Shown: positions 49,804-57,428 of the stretch, in pieces
Position numbering within the stretch: the stretch's first letter is position 1
Layout: each line of letters starts with the position of its first letter
Source of the DNA: Chitinophaga eiseniae
GTDB taxonomy: Bacteria > Bacteroidota > Bacteroidia > Chitinophagales > Chitinophagaceae
Assembly: GCF_900167135.1 (NCBI RefSeq)
Contig: NZ_FUWZ01000002.1
Span: forward strand, 708,651-772,650
Direction of reading: 5' to 3'
Length of the DNA stretch: 64,000 bases
Made by a program: the position numbers and the translations under genes
The notes under the pieces: model-generated
Databases searched by the model: none
Told to the model about the DNA's origin: nothing
Seen by the model: the letters and a program-made list of their open reading frames with translations, nothing else

Positions 49804-51867
49804 ATGAAGAAAAACAATGCGGTAAAACTACCGTTACTGGCTGCCATGGTCACCTTCGCAGCCTGTAACTCCGGTTCCACGCAGCAACACCAGGAGGCAT
49901 CCACCGACACAGCCAAAGTCCCGGCCTTTAACCTCGCAGACATCGACACTGCTTACAAAGCCTGCGATGATTTCGACAACTACGTTAACGGAGGCTGGAA
50001 AAAGAACAATCCTATCCCGTCTACCGAAAGCCGCTGGGGTGCCTTCGGTATCCTCGACAAACAGAACAAGGAAGTTCGCCTCAAAAGCATTATCGCTGAA
50101 CTCACCAGCAAAACTGACCTGAAAAAAGGCACTGAAGAGCAACAGATCGCAGACTACTACACCTCATTCCTGGACACCGCTACCATTGAAAAAAGAGGTA
50201 TCACCCCCCTGAAACCTTACCTGGACAAAATTGACGCCATCAAAACGCTGGCTGACTGGGCCGCTGTAACCGGTGAGCTCCAGAAAATAGGCGTGTCTAC
50301 CTTTACCGGATTCGGCGCTGACGCTGACGCCAAAGACAGCAAAATGAATGTCCTCTACCAGGGACAAAGCGGTCTGAGCCTTGGTGAAAAAAGCTACTAC
50401 ATGCAACAGGATTCCGCCACCAAAAATGTGCGGGACGAATTTGTTAAACACGTAGACAAAATGTTCACCCTTGCGGGCTTCCCCGAAAAAAATGCCGGTA
50501 CCACCATCCTCGGCCTCGAAACCGGGCTGGCTAAAATCCAGCTGACGAACGTAGAGCTGCGCGACCCGGTTAAAACCTATAACAGGGCGGCTTTCAGCGA
50601 ACTGAAGACACTGGCGCCTGACTTTGACTGGGATGCTTTCGCTCAAAAGCAGGACATCAAAACAGATACCCTCGTTCTCCAGAACAAAGGTTATCTCACC
50701 AATGCCGGCAAACTGCTCAAAGCAACGCCTATCGACATACTGAAAACATATACCAAATGGCAGCTCCTCTCCAGCTTCGCCGGCTACCTGCCGAAAGCCT
50801 TTGATGAAGAGAACTTCCATTTCTTCGGTACCGTGATGACCGGTAAAAAAGCACAGAAAACCCGCGCTGAAAGAGCTATCCGTTCTACAGACGGCAAACT
50901 GGGCATGCCACTGGGCAAACTGTTCGCTAAAAAATATTTCCCGGAAAGCAGCAAAGAGAAAGTATCCCAGATGATCGAAAACGTTCGTTCCGTATATGGT
51001 GAACGTATCGACAAACTCACCTGGATGAGCGACTCCACCAAACAGATGGCCCACAAAAAACTGGCCTCTTTCACTTATAAAATCGGTTACCCCGACAAAT
51101 GGAAAGACTACTCCTCTATCCAGGTCGATAAAGGTACCCTGTTGGAAAACGCCATCTCCGCTATACTCTACGACCACCATGAGAACATCGCCAAAATTGG
51201 TAAACCCGTGGATAAAAGCGAATGGGGCATGACACCACAAACCGTTAACGCGTACTACAATCCACTGAACAACGAAGTGGTGTTCCCTGCCGGTATCCTC
51301 CAGCCGCCGTTCTACAACCCTAACGCCGACGACGCTATCAACTACGGTGGCATCATCGCGGTGATCGGCCACGAATTCACACACGGCTTCGATGACCAGG
51401 GCTCCCAGTTCGACGCTGATGGCAACCTCAAAAACTGGTGGACCAAAACCGACCGCGAGAACTTCGATAAACTGACCAAACGTTATATCAACTACTTCAG
51501 CAACATCGAAGCACTGCCCGGCGTGAAAATCAACGGCGCACTCACCATCGGTGAAAACGTAGCCGATCTCGGTGGCCTCACCCTCGCTTACTACGCACTG
51601 AAAAAATCTTTCGAAGGTAAAGAGGAGCCCAAACCAATTGATGGCTTCACCTGGCAGCAACGTTTCTTCCTCGGATGGGGACAGGTATGGCACGGCAACA
51701 TCACCGACGCTGCTCTCCGCCAGCAAATCCAGACAGACCCGCACTCTCCGGCCAGAGACCGTATCAATGGCCCCTTACCGCACCTGAAAGAATTCCAGGA
51801 AGCATGGGGATGCCAGCCCGGTAGCAAAATGTCATTACCGGATGCTGAAAGAGTGGTCATCTGGTAA
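49804..51867 (+). CDS. M13 family zinc metallopeptidase (neprilysin/PepO-like)
   Basis: A 687-residue exported lipoprotein (lipobox TFAACNSG). The M13 N-terminal domain (about 50-430) and catalytic domain are complete. The zinc site HEFTH lies at 523-527, the third ligand Glu-584 with Asp-588 in ENVADLGG, and the substrate-binding motif NAYYNP precedes it. The C-terminal RVVIW is typical. It cleaves short peptides in the periplasm or on the surface. It is monocistronic, with a terminator at 51946. Confidence 0.95.
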   Translation: MKKNNAVKLPLLAAMVTFAACNSGSTQQHQEASTDTAKVPAFNLADIDTAYKACDDFDNYVNGGWKKNNPIPSTESRWGAFGILDKQNKEVRLKSIIAELTSKTDLKKGTEEQQIADYYTSFLDTATIEKRGITPLKPYLDKIDAIKTLADWAAVTGELQKIGVSTFTGFGADADAKDSKMNVLYQGQSGLSLGEKSYYMQQDSATKNVRDEFVKHVDKMFTLAGFPEKNAGTTILGLETGLAKIQLTNVELRDPVKTYNRAAFSELKTLAPDFDWDAFAQKQDIKTDTLVLQNKGYLTNAGKLLKATPIDILKTYTKWQLLSSFAGYLPKAFDEENFHFFGTVMTGKKAQKTRAERAIRSTDGKLGMPLGKLFAKKYFPESSKEKVSQMIENVRSVYGERIDKLTWMSDSTKQMAHKKLASFTYKIGYPDKWKDYSSIQVDKGTLLENAISAILYDHHENIAKIGKPVDKSEWGMTPQTVNAYYNPLNNEVVFPAGILQPPFYNPNADDAINYGGIIAVIGHEFTHGFDDQGSQFDADGNLKNWWTKTDRENFDKLTKRYINYFSNIEALPGVKINGALTIGENVADLGGLTLAYYALKKSFEGKEEPKPIDGFTWQQRFFLGWGQVWHGNITDAALRQQIQTDPHSPARDRINGPLPHLKEFQEAWGCQPGSKMSLPDAERVVIW

Positions 51868-51945
51868 CTTTGATGTACATGATTATTGCTGATTTCCCTG
51901 ATTCACGGAGATAAAAGCGAAGATCAATATAATTAATAACCAGTG

Positions 51946-51978
51946 CAAACGCCTGCTGTTGCTCACAGCAGGCGTTTG
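51946..51978 (+). terminator. Terminator of the M13 peptidase gene
   Basis: CAAACGCCTGCTGT (51946-51959) pairs perfectly with 51965-51978 around a 5-nt loop. The downstream T run is weak (TATTATT). Confidence 0.75.
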
Positions 51979-52048
51979 TATTATTACAGAAGATGTTACC
52001 ACATTGAAATCAAATAAATAGAACAATAGAAAATCAGATCAACAGCCG

Positions 52049-52121
52049 AAATCAAAAAATTGTAAATCAAAAAATCCCTAAATATCAATAGCCAAATAAC
52101 AAAATAGCCAAATGAACAAAT
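52049..52121. repeat. Octamer-phased AAAT array upstream of the copper-type operon
   Basis: AAAT occurs at 52049, 52057, 52064, 52072, 52080, 52094, 52102, 52110 and 52118. Most steps are 8 nt, with one 7-nt and one 14-nt step. It lies upstream of the first gene of the copper-type operon in the AAAT orientation seen before other gene starts. Confidence 0.85.
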
Positions 52122-52176
52122 AGTATGATTTATATCAGTTTTGCTAAATGGACGAATGTTTTACCATGAAAATATC

Positions 52177-52184
52177 TATTTTTG
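52177..52184 (+). promoter_or_regulatory. Bacteroidota -7 box for the copper-type operon
   Basis: TATTTTTG fits TAnnTTTG. Its end is only 7 nt before the GTG at 52191, so transcription would begin almost at the start codon, implying a leaderless message if this box is used. Confidence 0.5.
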
Positions 52185-52190
52185 CAGCGC

Positions 52191-52562
52191 GTGAAAAAAC
52201 TCTTCTGCATATTATTATGTTTCATCATCCTGCTGCAAAACTTCGGCACGGCAGTGGTCTTTATCAGCTACAAGATAAACCAGGCCTACATTGCCGCCAA
52301 TCTTTGCGAAAACAGGAGCAACCCGGCCATGCACTGTAATGGTAAATGCCAGTTGCGCAAACAGCTACAACGGGAAGAACAACAGGAACAAAAAAATCCC
52401 TACGCGCAAAAAGAAAACAAAGAAGTTACCTTATTCTGTGAACAGGTCGTTTTCTCCAGCGGGGAACCCAGCTTCGATATCACCACCGAACTTACGGCAT
52501 TCTATCTGATGAAACCCACGCATAGTCCAGCCAACAGCATCTTCCACCCGCCCCTCTGCTAA
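52191..52562 (+). CDS. Small exported protein with HCNGKC motif
   Basis: A 123-residue protein. The GTG at 52191 gives MKKLFCILLCFIILLQNFG, a hydrophobic signal or anchor. It is followed by a Cys/His motif LCENRSNPAMHCNGKCQLRK (about residues 39-58) and a Gln/Glu/Lys-rich stretch. A further Cys lies near 82. The spaced Cys and His residues look suited to metal binding or to disulfides. No named family is recognised. It opens an operon of copper-type proteins. The frame also allows a TTG three codons upstream. Confidence 0.7.
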   Translation: MKKLFCILLCFIILLQNFGTAVVFISYKINQAYIAANLCENRSNPAMHCNGKCQLRKQLQREEQQEQKNPYAQKENKEVTLFCEQVVFSSGEPSFDITTELTAFYLMKPTHSPANSIFHPPLC

Positions 52563-52733
52563 TTCCGTCTGTGTAATTATTTTCAGTAAACCGATAGCCG
52601 GCGCTATCCGTTATCCTGCTGTTTTCAATGATTGATTGTTACCTGGCACGCGCCATACACGCGGTTGTCAATGTTATCGCTATCACTTACGTGTAGCCGA
52701 TACCGCTATTACTTTGTCGATTAAACCCTTGCA

Positions 52734-53642
52734 ATGAAAAAATTATTTTTCATCATGGCTATTCTCATGCCTGTATCCGTCATGGCCTGCGACATCTGTG
52801 GATGTTCCGCCAGCGGCTACCAGCTGGGCATTCTGCCACAGTACCATAAAAATTTTATCGGTCTCCGGTACGGATACCGGCAGTTCAAATCTACCCACCC
52901 CATGGAGCTGGGCAATACCTCCAACCATGAATCCCGTGAATTCTACCATACTACAGAATTGTGGGGAAGATGGTACGCTACCAAAAGACTACAGTTCTTT
53001 GCTTTCGTACCGTTTCAGTATTTCAGGAGAGAGGAAGGAAAAAGCATTACCACGGTCTCCGGCCTCGGCGACATCACCCTGATGGCCAACTACACCTTCA
53101 TCGATAATAACTGGGACCTGGGCAAAAAATGGCACCATGTATTCCAGGCCGGCGGTGGAATCAAACTCCCTACGGGCAGGACCGGCATCCCTGACGAAGG
53201 CGGTAACATCTACCAGAACTTCCAGCCCGGCAGCCGCAGCACCGACTTCGTGGTGAACGCCGTATACACTGTAAGACGCGGTAAATGGGGCATCAATACA
53301 GACGCCAGCTACCGCATCAACACCACCAACAAAGAAGAATACCGGTTCGGGAACCGTTTTAATACCTCCCTGCGTGGATTTCTCTATCAGCCTGTCAGCA
53401 AAACAGTGGCCGTGCAACCTTACGCCGGTCTGATGTACGAGCATGCCTCCGGTGACCACGAGCTGCATAAAACAAAGGAATATACCGGTGGCGATATGCT
53501 GCATACCAGCATAGGCGCTGATGTATACTTCAAACGCTTTTCCGCCGGCGTGCAGGCCCAGCTACCCGTGTACCAGCACCTGTCAGCCGGTTATAATAAA
53601 ACATACACCCGATTATCCGCCACCGTTAACTTCTTCTTTTAA
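52734..53642 (+). CDS. Outer-membrane beta-barrel protein with N-terminal CDICGC motif
   Basis: A 302-residue protein. Signal peptide MKKLFFIMAILMPVSVMA is followed at once by CDICGCSASGY, a four-Cys-type motif that would lie exposed at the mature N-terminus. The rest is a beta-barrel-like series of strands (HHVFQAGGGIKLPTGRTG, FAFVPFQYF, RLSATVNFFF at the end, an aromatic C-terminal strand typical of outer-membrane barrels). It resembles putative metal or aromatic-compound transporters. The transported species is not known. It lies 13 nt before the MbnP-like gene. Confidence 0.8.
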   Translation: MKKLFFIMAILMPVSVMACDICGCSASGYQLGILPQYHKNFIGLRYGYRQFKSTHPMELGNTSNHESREFYHTTELWGRWYATKRLQFFAFVPFQYFRREEGKSITTVSGLGDITLMANYTFIDNNWDLGKKWHHVFQAGGGIKLPTGRTGIPDEGGNIYQNFQPGSRSTDFVVNAVYTVRRGKWGINTDASYRINTTNKEEYRFGNRFNTSLRGFLYQPVSKTVAVQPYAGLMYEHASGDHELHKTKEYTGGDMLHTSIGADVYFKRFSAGVQAQLPVYQHLSAGYNKTYTRLSATVNFFF

Positions 53643-53654
53643 AACAAACTCATT

Positions 53655-54464
53655 ATGAAGCAAAATATTTTACTCTTTAGCCTGATCGCTGTACTGGCCT
53701 CCTGTTCCAAAGACAGCACCACGCCCGTTACAGACCCCAACGAGAAAGGTGTCGTGGTCCTGGAATTCGACAACCGCGCCGGAACAGATGACCTGATCCT
53801 GAATAATCAGCAGTACCGCAACGCCGCCGGGGAACAGCTTACCATCAGCGCTTTCAATTACTATGTCAGCAATTTCCGGTTTATCACTGCAACCGGCAAA
53901 GTGTACACCGTACCGCAGGATAGTTCCTATTTCCTGATCCGGGAAGATGTAAAAAGTACCGCTTTCCGAACCCTTTACAATGTACCGGCTGGTGATTACA
54001 CACAGGTAAAATTCATGATTGGCGTGGACAGCGCCCGGAATGTGATGGATATCAAAAAACGCCCGGGAGACCTTGATCCGGCAGAAGGTGGATATGGTAT
54101 GTACTGGAGCTGGAACAGTGGCTACATCTTCGCCAAACTCGAAGGCAGTTCCCCGGCATCTACAGATGCACAAAAACAATTCCGTTACCATATTGGTCTT
54201 TATGGTGGCACTTTCAACAACGGACCACGTACGCTCAATAATACCCGGGAGGTAACCCTCACCATTCCCAACAACGGAAAAGCCATCGTCCGCCGCGACC
54301 GCAAAGCCCAAATCCATTTCTTTGCCGATGCGCTGAAAATGCTGAACGGCACCACCAACGTGAGCATCGCCGCTAATCCGGATGTAATGGTATCGCCATT
54401 TTCCGCAAAAATCGCGGATAATTACACACAAATGTTTAACATTGATCACGTGCATAACGAATAA
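53655..54464 (+). CDS. MbnP-like copper-binding lipoprotein
   Basis: A 269-residue lipoprotein (lipobox VLASCSKD). The beta-rich body matches the MbnP family: VVLEFDNRAGTDDLILN, FNYYVSNFRFI and GYGMYWSWNSGYIFAKLEG (split: GYGMYWSWNSG, YIFAKLEG) with Trp-151 and Trp-153. In the methanotroph protein, a tryptophan is oxidised by the MbnH partner to build a copper site. Which Trp would correspond here is not certain. A His-rich C-terminus (NIDHVHNE) may add metal ligands. The MbnH-like gene lies two genes downstream in the same direction. No methanobactin precursor is seen. Confidence 0.85.
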   Translation: MKQNILLFSLIAVLASCSKDSTTPVTDPNEKGVVVLEFDNRAGTDDLILNNQQYRNAAGEQLTISAFNYYVSNFRFITATGKVYTVPQDSSYFLIREDVKSTAFRTLYNVPAGDYTQVKFMIGVDSARNVMDIKKRPGDLDPAEGGYGMYWSWNSGYIFAKLEGSSPASTDAQKQFRYHIGLYGGTFNNGPRTLNNTREVTLTIPNNGKAIVRRDRKAQIHFFADALKMLNGTTNVSIAANPDVMVSPFSAKIADNYTQMFNIDHVHNE

Positions 54465-54481
54465 CATTAACTAATTCTATC

Positions 54482-54763
54482 ATGAAACAATTGATCTTAA
54501 CCTGTAGCGTCCTCCTGGCTCTCGCCTGCAATCAGAACAGCAAACCAGCTGAAACAAAAGATGCACCCATGCCCGAAGTACCCGCTGCAACAGCAACCGT
54601 AGTCAGCGATAAATTGCCCGACCCTGTATGCGAAATGCCTTACGACACCGCCTACAAGGAGTGGACCGTTTATCAGAAAGACACCATTCACTTTTGTTCC
54701 ATCACCTGTAAGGAAGTCTTCCTCAAAGCGCCGGATAAATACATGGCCAAGCTGAAGAAGTAA
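54482..54763 (+). CDS. YHS domain lipoprotein
   Basis: A 93-residue lipoprotein (lipobox LALACNQN). A short linker leads to a YHS domain: DPVCEMPYDTAYKEWTVYQ with metal-type Cys, then HFCSITCKEVFLKAPDKY with two further Cys. YHS domains are common in copper and other heavy-metal proteins. It lies between the MbnP-like and MbnH-like genes, so a role as metal carrier is a reasonable inference. Confidence 0.88.
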   Translation: MKQLILTCSVLLALACNQNSKPAETKDAPMPEVPAATATVVSDKLPDPVCEMPYDTAYKEWTVYQKDTIHFCSITCKEVFLKAPDKYMAKLKK

Positions 54764-54787
54764 GCATTCCTTATCAATTATTCGTTT

Positions 54788-55858
54788 ATGCGTCATCGTT
54801 ACAGGTGGGGTAGCGGCATTGTATTGCCTTTACTCTCCTTTCTTATCCTCACCGCCTGCAGTAAAAACAATACCGAAACAAAACCGGAACCGGCTAAAAA
54901 CATCTCTTTTGTGAAGCCGGCCGGATTCCCCGAACCCGCCTACCGCCTGGCCGATAATCCCGTTACCACGGATGGCTTTGCCCTCGGCAAAGTCCTCTTC
55001 TACGACGGCCTCCTGAGCCGCGACGGCACCATCAGCTGCGCCAGCTGCCATATACAGGCCAACGCCTTTACGCATCACGGCCACGATGTCAGTCACGGCA
55101 TAGACGACCGCCTCGGCACCCGTAACTCGCCTCCCATCCAGAACATGGCCTGGTCCACTACCTTCTTCTGGGACGGCGGCGTGCATGATCTCGATCTCCA
55201 GCCCATCGCCCCCATCGAAAACCCGGTGGAGATGGACGACAAAATGAACAATGTGATTGGGAAGCTACAACGGAATACACGTTACCAGCAACTGTTTGAA
55301 AAAGCCTTCGGATCGCCCGGCATCAACAGTACGCGTACGCTCAAAGCATTGTCGCAGTTCATGGTCATGCTGGTGAGCGCAGATTCCCGGTACGACCGCT
55401 TCATGGCCGGTAAAGAGACCTTCAGCGAAGAAGAAAAGAAAGGGCTTGCGCTGTTTGAACAACGCTGCGCCAGTTGTCATCAGCCACCGTTATTCACTGA
55501 CAACAGCTTCCGCAATAACGGCGTGGCGCCGCGGCCTTTCGGCACCGACTCCGGACGCTACAAAATAACCCTGCTCGACGAAGACCTATACAAATTCAAA
55601 GTACCATCGCTGCGCAATGTGGCCCTGACGGCGCCGTATATGCACGACGGCCGCTTTGGCAGCCTGGAAAGCGTGATGAACCACTATGACAACGGTTTTT
55701 ACGCCACCGCCACGCTGGACCCGCTCTTTAAAAACGGTTTTTCACTGGGAGATAATGATAAAAAGGCATTGATAGCATTTCTGAAAACCCTCAGTGACAA
55801 AGGATTTATCACCGATGAACGGTTTGCGCCGCCGCCGGGGTTTGTGCAGGGAGACTAA
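54788..55858 (+). CDS. MbnH-like di-haem cytochrome c peroxidase family protein
   Basis: A 356-residue lipoprotein (lipobox LTACSKN). Two c-type haem motifs are present: Cys-84/Cys-87/His-88 (CASCH) and Cys-227/Cys-230/His-231 (CASCH), as in bacterial cytochrome c peroxidases and the MbnH/MauG relatives. Conserved segments LFYDGLLSRDGTISC, SPPIQNMAWSTTFFWDG and VPSLRNVALTAPYMHDG fit this fold. With the MbnP-like protein in the same operon, it may oxidise tryptophan on its partner. It could also be an ordinary peroxidase; the operon favours the MbnH reading. Confidence 0.86.
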   Translation: MRHRYRWGSGIVLPLLSFLILTACSKNNTETKPEPAKNISFVKPAGFPEPAYRLADNPVTTDGFALGKVLFYDGLLSRDGTISCASCHIQANAFTHHGHDVSHGIDDRLGTRNSPPIQNMAWSTTFFWDGGVHDLDLQPIAPIENPVEMDDKMNNVIGKLQRNTRYQQLFEKAFGSPGINSTRTLKALSQFMVMLVSADSRYDRFMAGKETFSEEEKKGLALFEQRCASCHQPPLFTDNSFRNNGVAPRPFGTDSGRYKITLLDEDLYKFKVPSLRNVALTAPYMHDGRFGSLESVMNHYDNGFYATATLDPLFKNGFSLGDNDKKALIAFLKTLSDKGFITDERFAPPPGFVQGD

Positions 55859-55896
55859 AACACACGGGCGTATCGATTGATACGCCCGCGTGTTTT
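55857..55896 (+). terminator. Terminator of the copper-type operon
   Basis: Arms 55857-55874 and 55879-55896 pair over 18 positions with one mismatch around GATT, ending in TTTT. The stem begins in the stop codon of the MbnH-like gene. Confidence 0.88.
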
Positions 55897-55898
55897 AT

Positions 55899-55931
55899 AA
55901 AAAAAACCGTCCCGGTATAAACCAGGACGGT
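55899..55931 (-). terminator. Terminator of the lipoprotein/TonB receptor unit
   Basis: On the minus strand an 11-position stem (55921-55931 with 55906-55916, one mismatch) is followed by a run of T from 55906 down to 55899. It lies 33 nt past the stop of the 55964 gene. Confidence 0.85.
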
Positions 55932-55963
55932 GTAAATACAGCTTATGAAATCTAAAAAAAATA

Positions 55964-57355
55964 CTACTGTGTTACTACGATTCTGTCCCAGGCAACCCAT
56001 TTGGCTTTGGTCCAGTCGTTAGCCGGATCAACAGCACCCAGGAATTTCACTTTCTCGAAGAAAGCGTCCGCCAGTTTGCCGTCGAATTTGGCAGGATCAT
56101 TAGCGATCGCCGGAGAACCGGTCTGAGGCGCCAGATCAGGAGTTTTGTTATTGAAAGGATCTTTCAGTTTGATATCGCCAGCGTTAGCAGCAGCAAAAAC
56201 TTTGGTAGCGTCACGGCCGGTCACCAGGTTCTGCAGACCTGCAGCGTCCAGTACCACGGTACCGGAACCGTCAGCAGTGGCGAACAGGTCGGTAGTACCG
56301 TGCAGCAGGCTGTTTTTCAGACCGCTGGTAGCGTCAGCATAAAAGCCCAGGGTTACGTTATCGTCTATACGTAAAGCTGCTTTTTTCGCACCCATGATGA
56401 TAGAGTTACCCAGCACGAACTTGGCACCTCTTCTCCAACGCATGCCATAACCATAGTCAGCGCTGGTACCGGCAGCATTGTTAGGGCCGATAGCGGTGAA
56501 GTTGGACAGGATCGGGAAAGTGGTAGGCGTAGTAGTGATGGGCAGGTTCTTCGGGTTGGTGTTGTCTACTTCAAAGTTGTTGGACACGTCACCGTCAGAT
56601 TTTTTGTCAGTGAAAGAAGGTTGTTTCACAGACACGGCGAACTGGATCATACCGTGATAAGCATCATCCATATCAAAGTCGTCGTCAGCGCAGTTGTAGG
56701 CGATCAGGTATTTGGCGTTTACGCTGCCACCAAAGAATTCGTAGGCATCATCCAGACCATTCACGACCTGAATGTGGTTCAGGGTTGTTTTATTACCAAC
56801 GCAGTACAATGACAGACCGTTGATTTCATCATTGGCCGCTACTGCTTTACCAGCGTATTCAATTCTTACGTACTGCATGCTACCGGAATTGTCATCGTCC
56901 TGGGTACCGCCGAACGCAGAATAAGCCGCGTCAATATTACCTTCCAGCTTAGCGTGGTTACCGTTGCCGATAGCTTTACCCACCAGGATCACACCACCCA
57001 GGTCGCCCGGTTTTTTCTCTGTATGACCGGAAGTAAATACGATCGGATTTTCAGCGGTACCGTTAGCCTGGATCTGTGCACCTTTATATATCAATAACAC
57101 ACCGGCAGAATCACGCATGCTGATGATTTTTGTACCAGCTTCGATGTTCAGGGTGGCATTATCTACATATACATAACCACGCAGTACATAAGTCTTGTTT
57201 TTAGACCATGTTTGGTTGGCAGTGATTTTACCTCTTACCATTACAGTGTCGCTGTTGCCGGAGGGAGGCGGAGTTGTATTGTTGTCATCATTTTTACTGC
57301 AGGCTGCAAAAGTAGTGGCAGCAGCCATTAAAGCCAATACATAATTTTTGTTCAT
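55964..57355 (-). CDS. Lipoprotein with right-handed beta-helix-like repeats
   Basis: A 463-residue lipoprotein (lipobox TFAACSKND), then a Thr/Pro/Ser linker and a beta-rich body (GYVYVDNATLNIEAG, FTSGHTEKKPGDLGGVILVG, YVRIEYAGKAV) like those of parallel beta-helix proteins. An acidic run (NCADDDFDMDDAYHG) may bind cations. It is encoded 73 nt after a TonB-dependent receptor on the same strand; such pairs are common in Bacteroidota. A substrate link is not shown. The neighbouring phosphate transporter makes a phosphate-related role possible but unproven. Confidence 0.75.
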   Translation of the reverse strand: MNKNYVLALMAAATTFAACSKNDDNNTTPPPSGNSDTVMVRGKITANQTWSKNKTYVLRGYVYVDNATLNIEAGTKIISMRDSAGVLLIYKGAQIQANGTAENPIVFTSGHTEKKPGDLGGVILVGKAIGNGNHAKLEGNIDAAYSAFGGTQDDDNSGSMQYVRIEYAGKAVAANDEINGLSLYCVGNKTTLNHIQVVNGLDDAYEFFGGSVNAKYLIAYNCADDDFDMDDAYHGMIQFAVSVKQPSFTDKKSDGDVSNNFEVDNTNPKNLPITTTPTTFPILSNFTAIGPNNAAGTSADYGYGMRWRRGAKFVLGNSIIMGAKKAALRIDDNVTLGFYADATSGLKNSLLHGTTDLFATADGSGTVVLDAAGLQNLVTGRDATKVFAAANAGDIKLKDPFNNKTPDLAPQTGSPAIANDPAKFDGKLADAFFEKVKFLGAVDPANDWTKAKWVAWDRIVVTQ

Positions 57356-57428
57356 ACTGCTTAATTATTTGATTTACAAATATCAATAGTCACCTTTACG
57401 GGAATATGACACCCGCGTTATTTAATTG

